This document shows positions 12,721 through 25,300 of a DNA stretch of 64,000 nucleotides, one piece after another. Origin of the DNA: Trileptium ribeirensis. Taxonomy: Eukaryota; Nematoda; Enoplea; Enoplida; Thoracostomopsidae. The notes under the pieces are model-generated. The model made no database searches. It saw only the letters and a program-made list of their open reading frames with translations, and had not been told where the DNA came from. How positions within the stretch are numbered: the stretch's first letter is position 1; every line of letters starts with the position of its first letter. Both the position numbers and the translations under genes were made by a program. The stretch is taken from assembly GCA_030248225.1 (NCBI GenBank), contig JASANE010000768.1, forward strand, positions 1-64,000. The letters run 5' to 3'.

Positions 12721-14183
12721 TAATTAGGAAGAGACACAAGGACTGGGCACACTAAAATTGAAAAATCTGCTTCTCAAGAATTTGCAGTCTTATAAAATTT
12801 TGCGGACTTAAAAGTGTATCGAGCTATTTAATTCGCTGCTCCAAAGATAACGCAATTTAACACAAATTAGATAATATTTTTAATTTTTACGTATATGATA
12901 ATAGAGCAACGGTGTTTTAAAATATTTCTACATGTATCCGACCAGTGTTGCAATGTTTACACTCCTCTATGGTAGCCACTAATACTAAATGTCGGCTCTA
13001 AGCTTTGTTGTTATGTGCTTATAAATAATGTAAATTAAAGAGATTGACTGTATTCACAGTCGGAGGCGCCTTTAAAGCTTGTCTTTCACTACCAGTCACC
13101 GGAAGGGATCATTAGGGTTAGTTTGGTCCATTAGTTTTTGACCAATACTTTTTGTACCATAGAAACACTGTATTAAGATCGCACGTATTATATTCCATTT
13201 CAATATTGCGAAGGTTGACACATTAACATCTTGATCATTACATACTTTTATAACGCTTTGTTAGAACATTTATTCTTAAAGATTAATTTGTCCTAAGTCA
13301 AAAATAGGTGAAAGCTGAAATTGTTAAATAGCTGAAATTTGAATATGGCCATAAACAGAAGAATTGCTAAATGTTGTTGGGCTTTTGATGCACTAAGTTC
13401 GAAAAAATACGCCATTTTTGTAATCTACAGCTTTATAGAAAAGAAGCATATCGCATTATGCTATTTTGTCGCAAAAAAATTTAGCCACGTTGTTGTTCCT
13501 TTTGCAAGCTGAAGTCTGCGACGCCGACGGTCCAAACTAATTTCTGCTCGTTTTTGCAATATGATCTTGTGGCGACTAGTATAATGGCAGTTTATTACAC
13601 AGCTTGGCCTCAGGATTCTGTTTCTGGTTTGTTTAAAGTTTTTCATTTTTTCAATTAACATTAAAGTTCAAAAATTTGTACGTTAGTTGGGAATTCACCG
13701 ACTTAGGCGCTCACTATTAAAGTTTTACTTGTTAAAAATAATACCAAAGAAAATTTTGTAATGTTCGACTACACTATTTTAATATTGAACCGTGCTATTT
13801 CAACTAAAAACTTGTGGTTAAAATACTCTGAAAATAATGCGGTGATTTTATTCAATCAAACAGGTCTATTTTCATATCTTCCGAATGTGTTTATTTTAAA
13901 CTGTTTCTATATTTATATAAACTGTTTCTATATGAAATACTTTTCACACGTTTATCTTTGAACAAAATTTTCCTGAAAAATTCATCATTGTGAACTATGA
14001 AGACTTCTACTATTATTTGCTATGCTGTGGACGGAAAATTTACTTTACAACGCGTTAGTCTATGCTTTATATTGTTTGACTTTCATTCACAGCCACTTAT
14101 TCGTTGTTTGTTTTTCGTTTTGCAGTTTCAATGTTTCAATAAAATCATTTCGAATCAGGAGTTTCGTACACTATTACACATTC
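12721..14183. other. No gene recognised
   Basis: AT-rich sequence immediately upstream of the 250-bp satellite. The open frame entering the array (13997-14275) has no recognisable domain and changes character where the repeat begins. Confidence 0.4.
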
Positions 14184-16174
14184 ATGCTCTGCAACCCAAT
14201 GTGTTTAAATGTACATATAGCAGAGCTGATTTAGCGAACAAATCTGTTTTACATAATAAAATTTGTCATAAATAATATAGTTTGTAATTGTAATGTGTTA
14301 AATTTTACTCATAGTCAGTTAAAACGTGAGTAATACTCGTTTGCAGCGTCTATACTATACATGAATCGTACTATAGTAAACTATCGCGATTGCACGTTTA
14401 TTAAGCTGGTTTAGACAAATTTCGCGTTAACCTATGCTCTGCAACCCAATGTGTTTAAATGTACATATAGCAGAGCTGATTTAGCGAACAAATCTGTTTT
14501 ACATAATAAAATTTGTCATAAATAATATAGTTTGTAATTGTAATGTGTTAAATTTTACTCATAGTCAGTTAAAATGCGAGTAATACTCGTTTGCAGCGTC
14601 TATACTATACATGAATCGTACTATAGTAAACTATCGCGATTGCACGTTTATTAAGCTGGTTTAGACAAATTTCGCGTTAACCTATGCTCTGCAACCCAAT
14701 GTGTTTAAATGTACATATAGCAGAGCTGATTTAGCGAACAAATCTGTTTTACATAATAAAATTTGTCATAAATAATATAGTTTGTAATTGTAATGTGTTA
14801 AATTTTACTTATAGTCAGTTAAAACGTGAGTAATACTCGTTTGCAGCGTCTATACTATACATAAATCGTACTATAGTAAACTATCGCGATTGCACGTTTA
14901 TTAAGCTGGTTTAGACAAATTTCGCGTTAACCTATGCTCTGCAACCCAATGTGTTTAAATGTACATATCGGAGCTGATTTAGCGAACAAATCTGTTTTAC
15001 ATAATAAAATTTGTCATAAATAATATAGTTTGTAATTGTAATGTGTTAAATTTTACTCATAGTCAGTTAAAACGTGAGTAATACTCGTTTGCAGCGTCTA
15101 TACTATACATGAATCGTACTATAGTAAACTATCGCGATTGCACGTTTATTAAGCTGGTTTAGACAAATTTCGCGTTAACCTATGCTCTGCAACCCAATGT
15201 GTTTAAATGTACATATAGCAGAGCTGATTTAGCGAACAAATCTGTTTTACATAATAAAATTTGTCATAAATAATATAGTTTGTAATTGTAATGTGTTAAA
15301 TTTTACTCATAGTCAGTTAAAACGTGAGTAATACTCGTTTGCAGCGTCTATACTATACATGAATCGTACTATAGTAAACTATCGCGATTGCACGTTTATT
15401 AAGCTGGTTTAGACAAATTTCGCGTTAACCTATGCTCTGCAACCCAATGTGTTTAAATGTACATATAGCAGAGCTGATTTAGCGAACAAATCTGTTTTAC
15501 ATAATAAAATTTGTCATAAATAATATAGTTTGTAATTGTAATGTGTTAAATTTTACTCATAGTCAGTTAAAACGTGAGTAATACTCGTTTGCAGCGTCTA
15601 TACTATACATGAATCGTACTATAGTAAACTATCGCGATTGCACGTTTATTAAGCTGGTTTAGACAAGTTTCGCGTTAACCTATGCTCTGCAACCCAATGT
15701 GTTTAAATGTACATATAGCAGAGCTGATTTAGCGAACAAATCTGTTTTACATAATAAAATTTGTCATAAATAATATAGTTTGTAATTGTAATGTGTTAAA
15801 TTTTACTCATAGTCAGTTAAAATGCGAGTAATACTCGTTTGCAGCGTCTATACTATACATGAATCGTACTATAGTAAACTATCGCGATTGCACGTTTATT
15901 AAGCTGGTTTAGACAAATTTCTCGTTAACCTATGCTCTGCAACCCAATGTGTTTAAATGTACATATAGCAGAGCTGATTTAGCGAACAAATCTGTTTTAC
16001 ATAATAAAGTTTGTCATAAATAATATAGTTTGTAATTGTAATGTGTTAAATTTTACTCATAGTCAGTTAAAACGCGAGTAACACTCGTTTGCAGCGTCTA
16101 TACTATACATGAATCGTACTATAGTAAACTATCGCGATTGCACGTTTATTAAGCTGGTTTAGACAAATTTCTCT
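14184..16174. repeat. 250-bp satellite, eight tandem copies
   Basis: Copies begin with ATGCTCTGCAACCC at about 14184, 14434, 14684, 14934, 15182, 15432, 15682 and 15932. All are 250 bp except the fourth (248 bp, a 2-bp loss near ACATATCGGAG). Divergence between copies is only a few bases, for example CGTGAG versus TGCGAG. Each unit contains short palindromes (GAGTAATACTC, ACTATAGT, ATCGCGAT). The first copy starts abruptly after unrelated sequence and the last stops at ACAAATTTCT. Confidence 0.95.
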
Positions 16175-16525
16175 TTAGTTTAAAAATGGAGTTTTACTTT
16201 TGTTGCTATATGTACATACCATGGAACAACTTTCGGTCGAAAATTTGGATCAGTTTTTTTCTAAAATTGTTTTAACCTAATTGCATTCAGGGGACATTGC
16301 CGCTTGGTACATTACTTCAGGAACCTGCTTGAGATAAGCGAAGAAACTTTATCGCAATTTCTGCAAGTATCTTTAATAGGCTTGTACATATATAATATTA
16401 AAATATCAATACATTGCAAATGGCATCATCGAACAAATGTAATTCCACACGCACTTCGAATTCTGCGCAAATCAATAATTATCCGAAAACAAAAAGACAC
16501 AGCTTGCACGACAACAATAGCAACA

Positions 16526-17395
16526 AAGCGTAATCGATCAGTCGAATCGTTCAAATCAACCGCGCTGTTCTCTCGACGTATCCCCAGCTCAAAATGTTCA
16601 GTGCATCGATTGCTCTCAAACCATTAATGACACAACTGAAAACAGTGTCGAATATGATGGGTGTTCGCAATGGATCCACTTCAGCTGTTGTGGATTAAAT
16701 GACACGTCCGCCGCAGTAATTGCAAACATTGGTCGGATTGTTGTTCTCTGCAGGGACTGCGCTTCCTTTCTTAAATCGCGCAATTCATCTAAATCATGCA
16801 ATGAAGATAACTCACGAGATGATCTTTCTATGTTGGCGGCAAAAATTGCCAGCATAGCGAACACTGTAAATAAACTGACTACCTGGAGCTTCCAGGTAGA
16901 ATCATCGACATCATCAAATGAGAGAATCCAAATAGCACTAAGTCTGCCACCTTCGGTAATGTTTTATCTCGCAACATCGCCCCAAAACAGGTCATCGTTA
17001 CTTAACACTGGAGCGACAAAGAAATGCATCGCCGCAGCCTCGTTGTTCATGGTATGAAAGAGGCCGGCGACGATATAAACGCTGTCAATAACCTACTACG
17101 CCGTCTCGACCCATCGGCTACTAAGGAAGTTTTTCAAATGGGAACACTACAAGTGCGAGATCGTAGTGGCAACATTGAACGCCAAACATCTCCGCGGCTC
17201 CTCAAAGTTCAATTACAGTTGTCCTCTGTTGTAAAATATATCCTGCAACAGGCTAGACAGCTGAAAGACTGTGATGATACAAAAGGGATCTTCATCCGAT
17301 GCTCAATAAATGACAACGATTGTCAGCAATATTATGCACTTCGTCACAATGAGCTTAATGACAGCGTAGACCAACAGCACACACATACTTCGTAG
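16526..17395 (+). pseudogene. LINE copy 1 ORF1 remnant (PHD-like zinc finger, nucleic-acid-binding protein)
   Basis: In one frame (about 16526-17057) a zinc-finger pattern can be read: CIDC, then after a spacer C..WIHFSCC, then CRDC, matching the Cys/His spacing of PHD-type fingers found in ORF1 of some CR1-like LINEs. The frame then shifts, and 17024-17395 continues with the C-terminal part (RSLVVHGMKEAGDD, then LLKVQLQLSSVVKYI and GIFIRCSIN). The homologous peptide in LINE copy 2 (LLKVNLHLSSVTKL, NIFMRRG) confirms the register. ORF1 proteins of such elements bind the element RNA. At least one frameshift separates the halves, so the gene is dead. Confidence 0.75.
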
Positions 17396-19365
17396 TACTT
17401 GATGAAAACTGGTTTGTTTTAGAGGCTGCAGGCTCGACGCTACAGGCAAAATGCGTGGTGGTATACGGGATAAAAAAATTTCTTATAACTTTGTTCGAAA
17501 TAATAAGGCCTTAACAGTCTCGGTAAACGAATAAATGGTGTAAATCCAACGAGTATGTTCAGAGACTCGCAAATAAACAAAAGCCTAATCAACTGTGAAC
17601 ACTTAAATGCAAGGAGCTTAGTTTATCACAAAAAGATTGCTGCTTTAGAATATATTCTGAATTTTAGCTCATATTCCATTGTGGCAACTACAGAAACTTG
17701 GCTACACAGCGATATTGAGAGCTCACTTTTCGACTGTCCAACCTACCATATTTATCGTAAGGATCGAAAAGACAGCCGATATGGCGGGGTCGCTTTCTTT
17801 ATTAATAAAAACCTTACAGTTTCGCCAGTCACAATTATCGATCCCGGTTCAACGGATTAGAAGTGATTGGCATCGATTTACGTATTCCAACGAAACATCG
17901 CCTGTTATACGCATACCGACCTCCAAGTTACGACATAATCGCCTCTGAGCTACTCTCTGAATTTATACAGATTTACAGCGATGTCGCATGGCCTGTCACC
18001 TGGATAGGTGATTTTAACTATCAGCTGATAATTTGGGAATATTTCACATATTCGCCCGCAAAGGATTACGAAACTTTTATCAACTCGTTACAAATATCGG
18101 GTCTAGCACAGTGGGTTTTTTAGTACTCGTGGTTTAAATACACTTGATTTTATAATGACTAATTCTGTGCTTAACGTGATTGATGTGCGTGCTGTCTAAC
18201 CGCTTTCTGATTCAGATCATTTGTCTATAAACTTTGCAGGTTCAGGAAGTTTTCCCGAACGGAAGAGGACTCTTTATGAGGGTTTCAATTTCGCAAAAAT
18301 GAAATTTCCAGCTTTTGAGCAGTTTATTTTCTCTATTGACTGGGAAACACTCTTGAATCGGGTCATTTCAGTTAATGACAAGTTTAAGCTTTTTCTTTAT
18401 GTTATATATTTTGGATTTGAGCTTTTTGTAGCAAAGAAACAGATTGTAACAACCGATCAATCTGTCAAATATCGTCATTACATTAAGCGTATGCAAAATT
18501 AAAAGTTACAATTGTGGCACTCCGCAAAACAGTCTGGAAATTTTAATGAATGCAAACGGTTTTCCAAACAATGCACTGCTGCTATTTTACATTTCAAGAA
18601 AAAGCGAGAACGTAACGTTATCGAAACGGGGAATTTTAAAACCTTGTTTCGATAAGGTAAATAGCCGGCTTTCAGCAAAGAACAGCATTAGTGCGATAAA
18701 GCGTCCTGATTGTTCGTTATCCTCAGATGATCAAATATGTGCTAATATTATCGCTGATGCTTTTTCTTCTGTATTTACTGTTAATAACAATAATTTGCCT
18801 GTAGTTATTGACATAATAGCTGCTGAGCAACCCATCATTTGGGTTGCTTTTTCGCCACATACAGTGCACAAGTACATGAGTAAGCTGAATTCTAAACCAA
18901 GCTATTCTCCAAATGAATTACCTGCATCCTTATTAAAAAACCTGAAAAACTCACTTTGCTTTCCGCTGGCACATCTTTTCGAACAATCATTTATCACCGC
19001 TACCTTGCCAAAACAGTGGTTTACAGCCCACGTAGTGTCAGTATACAAAAAAGGAGATTCGCCGAATCCCCTAAATTACCGCCCAATATCACTGACATCC
19101 AGTTGCTGCAAAATCATAGAATATGCTGTAAATGACGATATCATATCCTTTCTTGCGCAGCATAACATTATAAGTCCTAATCAACATGGTTTTACTTCAA
19201 ACAAGTCAACCTGTACTCAATTGCTTCAGTGCATGAAAGATTGGTGCACTACAGTAGATGAAGGCAACTAAGTCGATGTGGTTTACCTTGATTTTGCAAA
19301 AACATTCGATACGGTTCCGCACAAGTTAGTTGTACAGCTATCTAAATATGGCATAAGAGGTCAAC

Positions 19366-19933
19366 CGGTCCCGTACCCAGCCTTCCAGTCGAGGGGGGCC
19401 ACTCAAAATCCAGGGGGGGCCAATAGTATTTGCGCATAATGATTCAAAATAGGCTAAGAAATATGGTGTTTAATTTACATATTTAATTTTCTTACATGTA
19501 TATATGTGTTACATTATGACAATGTCGGTATTTCGTCATTTGAAAGCAAGAATAACGTTCTCCACATTCTAAATAATCAACATTTTCCGACTGGATTGTT
19601 TGAACTTTTTAAAAAAATCATCTGCAGTAATGTTCCGCAAAGCTTCTTTTTCGAAAGCTAATAACACTAGTCCACTAAGTCGATCCTGAGCCATCAATCG
19701 CCGGTACGGGGTGAGCAAACGAGTAATACGACTACATACTCTCAATCGTCATTATATATACAAAAATGGGTAAAAAACGACAGTTGTGTTGCACTATTAG
19801 TACTGGAGTCAGTATATATATAATATTCTATTATAAATGAAAAATATCTTTAACTACACTGTGTTCACGGGGGCCAGCAACCGCGCGAGGGGGGGCCGGC
19901 CCCCCGCCCCCCCCCCCGCTGGTTACGGGCCTG
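19366..19933 (-). mobile_element. Non-autonomous hAT element inserted in LINE copy 1, with 8-bp target duplication
   Basis: The same 8 bases, AGGTCAAC, abut the insert on both sides (19358-19365 and 19934-19941). The ends are imperfect inverted repeats: the left begins CGGTCCCGTACCCAG, and the reverse complement of the right end begins CAGGCCCGTAACCAG, the CAG start usual for hAT. Both ends are followed by G-runs. With the insert and one duplication removed, the flanking reverse transcriptase reads continuously (...KYGIRGQ then LLEWIRAYL...), which confirms the boundaries. At 568 bp it is an internal-deletion derivative. Confidence 0.9.
19569..19745 (-). pseudogene. hAT transposase C-terminal fragment (ZMYM-type dimerisation tail)
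   Basis: Read on the minus strand, this gives an open peptide ending in a stop at 19569-19571, with RLLTPYRRLMAQDRLSGLV and, further on, ITADDFFKKF. The pattern (basic, then RLSGL..., then an acidic DDF motif before the end) matches the C-terminal hAT dimerisation region of transposases related to ZMYM-type proteins. Only about 58 residues remain and the catalytic domain is absent, so the element would need a transposase supplied from elsewhere. Its orientation defines the element as minus strand. Confidence 0.6.
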
Positions 19934-20945
19934 AGGTCAACTACTAGAATGGATTCGAGCTTACCTAGCTGACCGCAAATTCTACGTAAAGGTTAATCAT
20001 TGCTTTTCTGAGGAACGGAAAGTAACGTCAGGCGCTCCTCAGGGGACTGTTCTTGGTCACGTTATAGTTCGTATAATATCAATGACCTTGTTGTAAAGTT
20101 AAATAATGTACATTGCAATTTGTATGCTGATGACGTAAAACTTTATGTTAAGCTAAAACGAACACAACCTTATATCGCCGCCGATAAGCTTAGGCGAGCC
20201 ATTAGTTATGTTGATTCATGGTCCTACGAATGGCAACTTAGCTTATCATATGCTAAATGTACAGTACTTCATAATGACCTAAAATTCCCCAGTTGGAATA
20301 TCAAATAGTAAATCACAGTCTAATTGTAAACGCTTATCTCAAAGATCTAGGAGTTTCAGTGTCTAATCTGCTCAAGCCAGACATTCACTGCACCGTTATA
20401 TGTCAGAAGCCTATCGTATTATTAACATGCTATTTCGCTGCTTCCTAAACTCTAATTATAACGTTATTTTGACAGCTTTTATGTCTTATGTAGTCCCAAT
20501 CCTAGAATACGCATCACCTGTATGGTCGCCATGTACAGTAGGAAATATCGATCAACTTGAAAATGTTCAGCGATATTTTACGAAACATATTTTTGCCAGG
20601 GCACGCCTTCCGTGCGCCTCATATTTAGACAGACTGAAGTATCTCAACTTAACGTCGTTAGGTTTGAGACGCTTGCATAATGATTTAGTAGTTCTTTTCA
20701 AATCAGTTAGAAATTTTTCTGCTGGATATAAGGATCTGTTTGAACTGTCTTGTGTAACTTTCACAAGAGGTCATAATCTTAAATTAAGAAACGACAACAC
20801 AAAACTAATGCTTTGGGTCATTTTCCATTTGCTCGAATTGTAAGTGCATGGAACCAACTAGCTGTTATGGTAATGAATCAACCATTAATTATTGCGTCTA
20901 GTCCTAGTGCTAGGGTGGAGATCATCCCCCGTGGACCATTGTAGA

Positions 20946-21440
20946 AATAAGCTTAATACTTAATTTATTAAATTCACCAATTCAAGTTTTCTCCCAATAG
21001 TGGTCTTTTCAAGTCCCCCTCTGTTATGGGGGAACTTTAATTGATCTGAAAATTTTAGATGCGAAAAGATGAGTTAGTCTTAAATATATTTTCTAGGTTA
21101 GTGTATAATTTTGAAATTTCAACAAAATAAAGTGGTTAATCACTGGATTCGGCCCAATTTTGTTCAATTTTCAAATCTGTTTTGGCATAAATTGCAATAT
21201 AATTTCATTCTGTAATTGATAAAATTGATTTCTGTATATACTTGCGAGGAGGGATTTAGTAAATTCTAAAGGAAACGATTGATTTTTGTATTTTTTTTCC
21301 AGAATACTGCGATTCAAATTGTTGCTTATCATTCTTTCTACGGTAAACGATATCGTGTATTTTGCTATTAGTTTTGCTATTGTTTTGTTATTAGTTTTGT
21401 GCAATTATTAACTTGTAGCTGCGATAAATCTAGCTACTAT
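20946..21440. other. Spacer between LINE copies 1 and 2
   Basis: AT-rich sequence holding either the 3' tail of LINE copy 1, the 5' region of copy 2, or both. No terminal repeats were found. Confidence 0.35.
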
Positions 21441-21481
21441 AACTTCTAAGCCAAAACAACAAATAAAAAGAAACGAGATCC

Positions 21482-22330
21482 ATGTCCGATCAATCACGTA
21501 GAGCTACAAGCCAACACGGAGGCTTCTCTGCAAGGACACCTAAATCCAAAACTTTTTCGTGTCCCTCGTCTACGTCTATTTCGCCGTCAGCGGAAAATGT
21601 TGCGCCTAAATTATCGCTATGCCGCAAATGCTCAAAAGAAGGTGGCGATAATTACGTCGTTTGTGATAAATGCGACTCGTTTATCCACTATTCGTGTGCT
21701 GGTTTACTTCCTCAGACCGTACTGGCCCTCCGAAGCAACCATTTTGTGCAAATATTCTGTAATAAGTGCCAACGCAGACCCGTAGCACCTGCAGCTCTAC
21801 CAGACAACCGACGTATTGTGATTGATACACAGACGACAGCATTATCTCAAGTAAATTTGACAATCCCAGAGTGCATTACCGTCGGCCAACCAATGACGTC
21901 TTTCAACGACTCCACTTCAAACCCGCCATACGCCAAGCGCTTCTAAAAGGAAAACCATCTCCAACGAAGCTGCGGGATGATATAGATCAACATCGGAAGA
22001 GTATCGTCATTAGAGGTATGCCTTAAAGAGGAAACGACCTCGCTGATGCCCATAGCACAATCTTCGGATCCGCGTAACAGGTTTTAAGGCTGAGACTGCT
22101 CAACAAAGGCCCTCATGGAGATGAATCAATTAAAGGATCACCTCTGCTGCTCAAAGTAAATCTTCATTTATCCAGTGTTACAAAACTTGCATGAATTCAA
22201 ATGACTTAACAACCTTCAGGATTATCGAAACATTTTTATGAGACGTGGGACTCTGGAAGAGTGAAAAATATATGAAAGTTAAGACAAAAGGCAAAAGAGA
22301 TGAATAATGAAGCTGAGCAAAATTCAAATA
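21482..22330 (+). pseudogene. LINE copy 2 ORF1 remnant with PHD-like finger
   Basis: The first 154 codons (21482-21946) are open. A Ser/Thr-rich N-terminus is followed by LCRKCSKEG, VVCDKCDSFIHYSCAGL and FCNKC, a C4-H-C3 zinc finger of PHD type at residues ~45-98. After the stop, related coding continues in shifted frames: RGMP near 22010, LLLKVNLHLSSVTKL near 22145-22190, then NIFMRRGTLEE and finally LRQKAKEMNNE, whose last codons merge into the first satellite unit. The ATG at 21482 follows an A-rich leader and fits the domain layout. Multiple stops make it a pseudogene. Confidence 0.75.
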
Positions 22331-25300
22331 ACTTATAAATTGGCAATCTGAGCCTTCCGCAAACGCCTGATTGCCATATAATGAAGCTGGGCAAAATTCA
22401 AATAACTTATAATTGGGCCATCTGAGCCTTCCGGAAACGCCAGATTACCAAATAACGAAGCTGGGCAAAATTCCAATAACTTATAAACTGGCAATCTGAG
22501 CTTTCCGGAAACGCCAGATTACCAAATAATGAAGCTAGGCAAAATTGAAATAACTAATAATCTGGCAATCCAAGGTTTCCGGAAACGCCAGATTACCAAA
22601 TAATGAAGCTGGGCAAAATTCAAATAACTTATAAACTGGCAATCTGAGCCTTCCGAAAACGCCAAATTGCCATATAATGAAGCTGGACAAAATTCAAATA
22701 ACTTATAATCTGGCTATCTGTGCCTTCCGGAAACGCCAGATTACAAAATAATGAAGCTGGGCAAAATTCCAATAACTTATAAACTGGCAATCTGAGCCTT
22801 CCGGAAACGCCAGATTGCCATATAATGAAGCTGGGCAAAATTTAAATAACTTATAATCTGGCCATCTGAGCCTTCCGGAAACGCCAGATTACCAAATAAT
22901 GAAGCTGGGCAAAATTCAAATAACTTATAATCTGGCCATCTGAGCCTTCCGGAAACGCCAGATTACCAAATAATGAAGCTGGGCAAAATTCCAATAACTT
23001 ATAAACTGGCAATGTGAGCCTTCCGGAAACGCCAGATTACCAAATAATGAAACTGGGCAAAATTCAAATAACTAATAAACTGGCAATCGGAGCTTTCCGG
23101 AAACGCCAGATTGCAATATAATGAAGCTGGGCAAAATTTAAATAACTTATAATCTGGCCATCTGAGCCTTCCGGAAACGCCAGATTACCAAATAATGAAG
23201 CTGGGCAAAATTTAAATAACTTATAATCTGGCCATCTGAGCCTTCCGGAAACGCCAGATTACCAAATAATGAAACTGGGCAAAATTCAAATAACTAATAA
23301 ACTGGCAATCGGAGCTTTCCGGAAACGCCAGATTACCAAATAATAAAGCTGGGCAAAATTCCAATAACTTATAAACTGGCAATCTGAGCTTTCCGGAAAC
23401 GCCAGATTACCAAATAATGAAGCTGGGCAAAATTGAAACAACTAATAAACTGGCAATCCAAGCCTTCCGAAAACGCCAGATTGCCATATAATGGAAGCTG
23501 GGCAAATTTAAATAACTTATAATCTGGCCATCTGAGCCTTCCGGAAACGCTAGATTACCAAATAATGAAGCTGGGCAAAATTCAAATAACTTATAATCTG
23601 GCCATCTGAGCCTTCCGGAAACGCCAGATTACAAAATAATGAAGCTGGGCAAAATTTAAATAACTTATAATCTGGCCATCTGAGCCTTCCGGAAATGCCA
23701 CATTACCAAATAATGAAGCTGGGCAAAATTCAAATAACTTATAATCGGGCCATCTGAGCCTTCCGGAAACGCCAGATTACCAAATAATGGAGCTGGGCAA
23801 AATTCCAATAACTTATAAACTGGCAATGTGAGCCTTCCGGAAACGCCAGATTACCAAATAATGAAACTGGGCCAAATTCAAGTAACTAACAAACTGGCAA
23901 TCGGAGCTTTCCGGAAACGCCAGATTACCAAATAATGAAGCTGGGAAAAATTCCAATAACTTATAAACTGGCAATCTGAGCTTCCCGGAAACGCCAGATT
24001 ACCAAATAATGAAGCTGGGCAAAATTGAAATAACTAATAAACTGGCAATCCAAGCTTTCCGGAAACGCCAGATTACCAAATAATGAAGCTGGGCAAAATT
24101 CAAATAACTTATAAACTGGCAATCTGAGCCTTCCGAAAACGCCAGATTGCCATATAATGAAGCTGGGCAAAATTTAAATAACTTATAATCTGGCCATCTG
24201 AGCCTTCCGGAAACGCCAGATTACCAAATAATGAAGCTGGGCAAAATTCAAATAACTTATAATGTGGCCATCTGAGCCTTCCGGAAACGCCAGATTACCA
24301 AATAATGAAACTGGGCAAAATTCAAATAACTAATAAACTGGCAATCGGAGCTTTCCGGAAACGCCAGATTGCCATATAATGAAGCTGGGCAAAATTTAAA
24401 TAACTTATAATCTGGCCATCTGAGCCTTCCGGAAATGCCACATTACCAAATAATGAAGCTGGGCAAAATTCAAATAACTTATAAACTGGCAATCTGAGCT
24501 TTCCGGAAACGCCAGATTACCAAATAATGAAGCTGGGCAAAATTGAAATAACTAATAAACTGGCAATCCAAGCTTTCCGTAAACGCCAGATTACCAAATA
24601 ATGAAGCCGGGCAAAATTCAAATAACTTATAAACTGGCAATCTGAGCCTTCCGAAAACGCCAGATTGCCATATAATGGAAGCTGGGCAAATTTAAATAAC
24701 TTATAATCTGGCCATCTGAGCCTTCCGGAAACGCTAGATTACCAAATAATGAAGCTGGGCAAAATTCAAATAACTTATAATCTGGCCATCTGAGCCTTCC
24801 GGAAACGCCAGATTACAAAATAATGAAGCTGGGTAAAATTCCAATAACTTATAAACTGGCAATCTGAGCCTTCCGGAAACGCCAGATTGCCATATAATGA
24901 AGCTGGGCAAAATTTAAATAACTTATAATCTGGCCATCTGAGTCTTCCGGAAATGCCACATTACCAAATAATGAAGCTGGGCAAAATTCAAATAACTTAT
25001 AATCGGGCCATCTGAGCCTTCCGGAAACGCCAGATTACCAAATAATGGAGCTGGGCAAAATTCCAATAACTTATAAACTGGCAATGTGAGCCTTCCGGAA
25101 ACGCCAGATTACCAAATAATGAAACTGGGCCAAATTCAAATAACTAATAAACTGGCAATCGGAGCTTTCCGGAAACGCCAGATTACCAAATAATGAAGCT
25201 GGGCAAAATTGAAATAACTAATAAACTGGCAATCCAAGCTTTCCGGAAACGCCAGATTACCAAATAATGAATCTGGGCAAAATTCAAATAACTTATAAAC

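Larger units (their letters stand above)
16520..20945 (+). mobile_element. Decayed non-LTR retrotransposon, CR1/Jockey-type (LINE copy 1)
   Basis: This copy has the full order of a two-ORF LINE: ORF1 with a PHD-like zinc finger, then ORF2 with AP-type endonuclease, reverse transcriptase and the C-terminal region typical of CR1-like elements. Every domain is present, but frames are broken by several frameshifts and stops and by the hAT element at 19366-19933. I could not fix a 5' end or a 3' tail; the last recognisable coding is near 20935. The element is in the same orientation as LINE copy 2, which starts about 500 bp downstream. Confidence 0.85.
17540..20945 (+). pseudogene. LINE copy 1 ORF2 remnant (endonuclease and reverse transcriptase)
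   Basis: The endonuclease part shows HLNARSL, the acidic TETWL, YRPPS, GDFN and SDHLSI in order (17610-18240), but the frame shifts near 17857 and 18120 and a stop precedes SDHLSI. The reverse transcriptase follows: NYRPISLTSS (about 19075), QHGFTSNKST, the motif A region VYLDFAKTFDTVPH after a stop at 19269-19271, then the hAT insertion. Beyond it come APQGTVLG (motif B), YADD (20123-20134, the catalytic motif) and the C-terminal VVPILEYASPVWSP and AWNQLAV near 20480-20870. This is the enzyme set for target-primed reverse transcription, here inactivated by several stops, frameshifts and the insertion. Confidence 0.85.
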
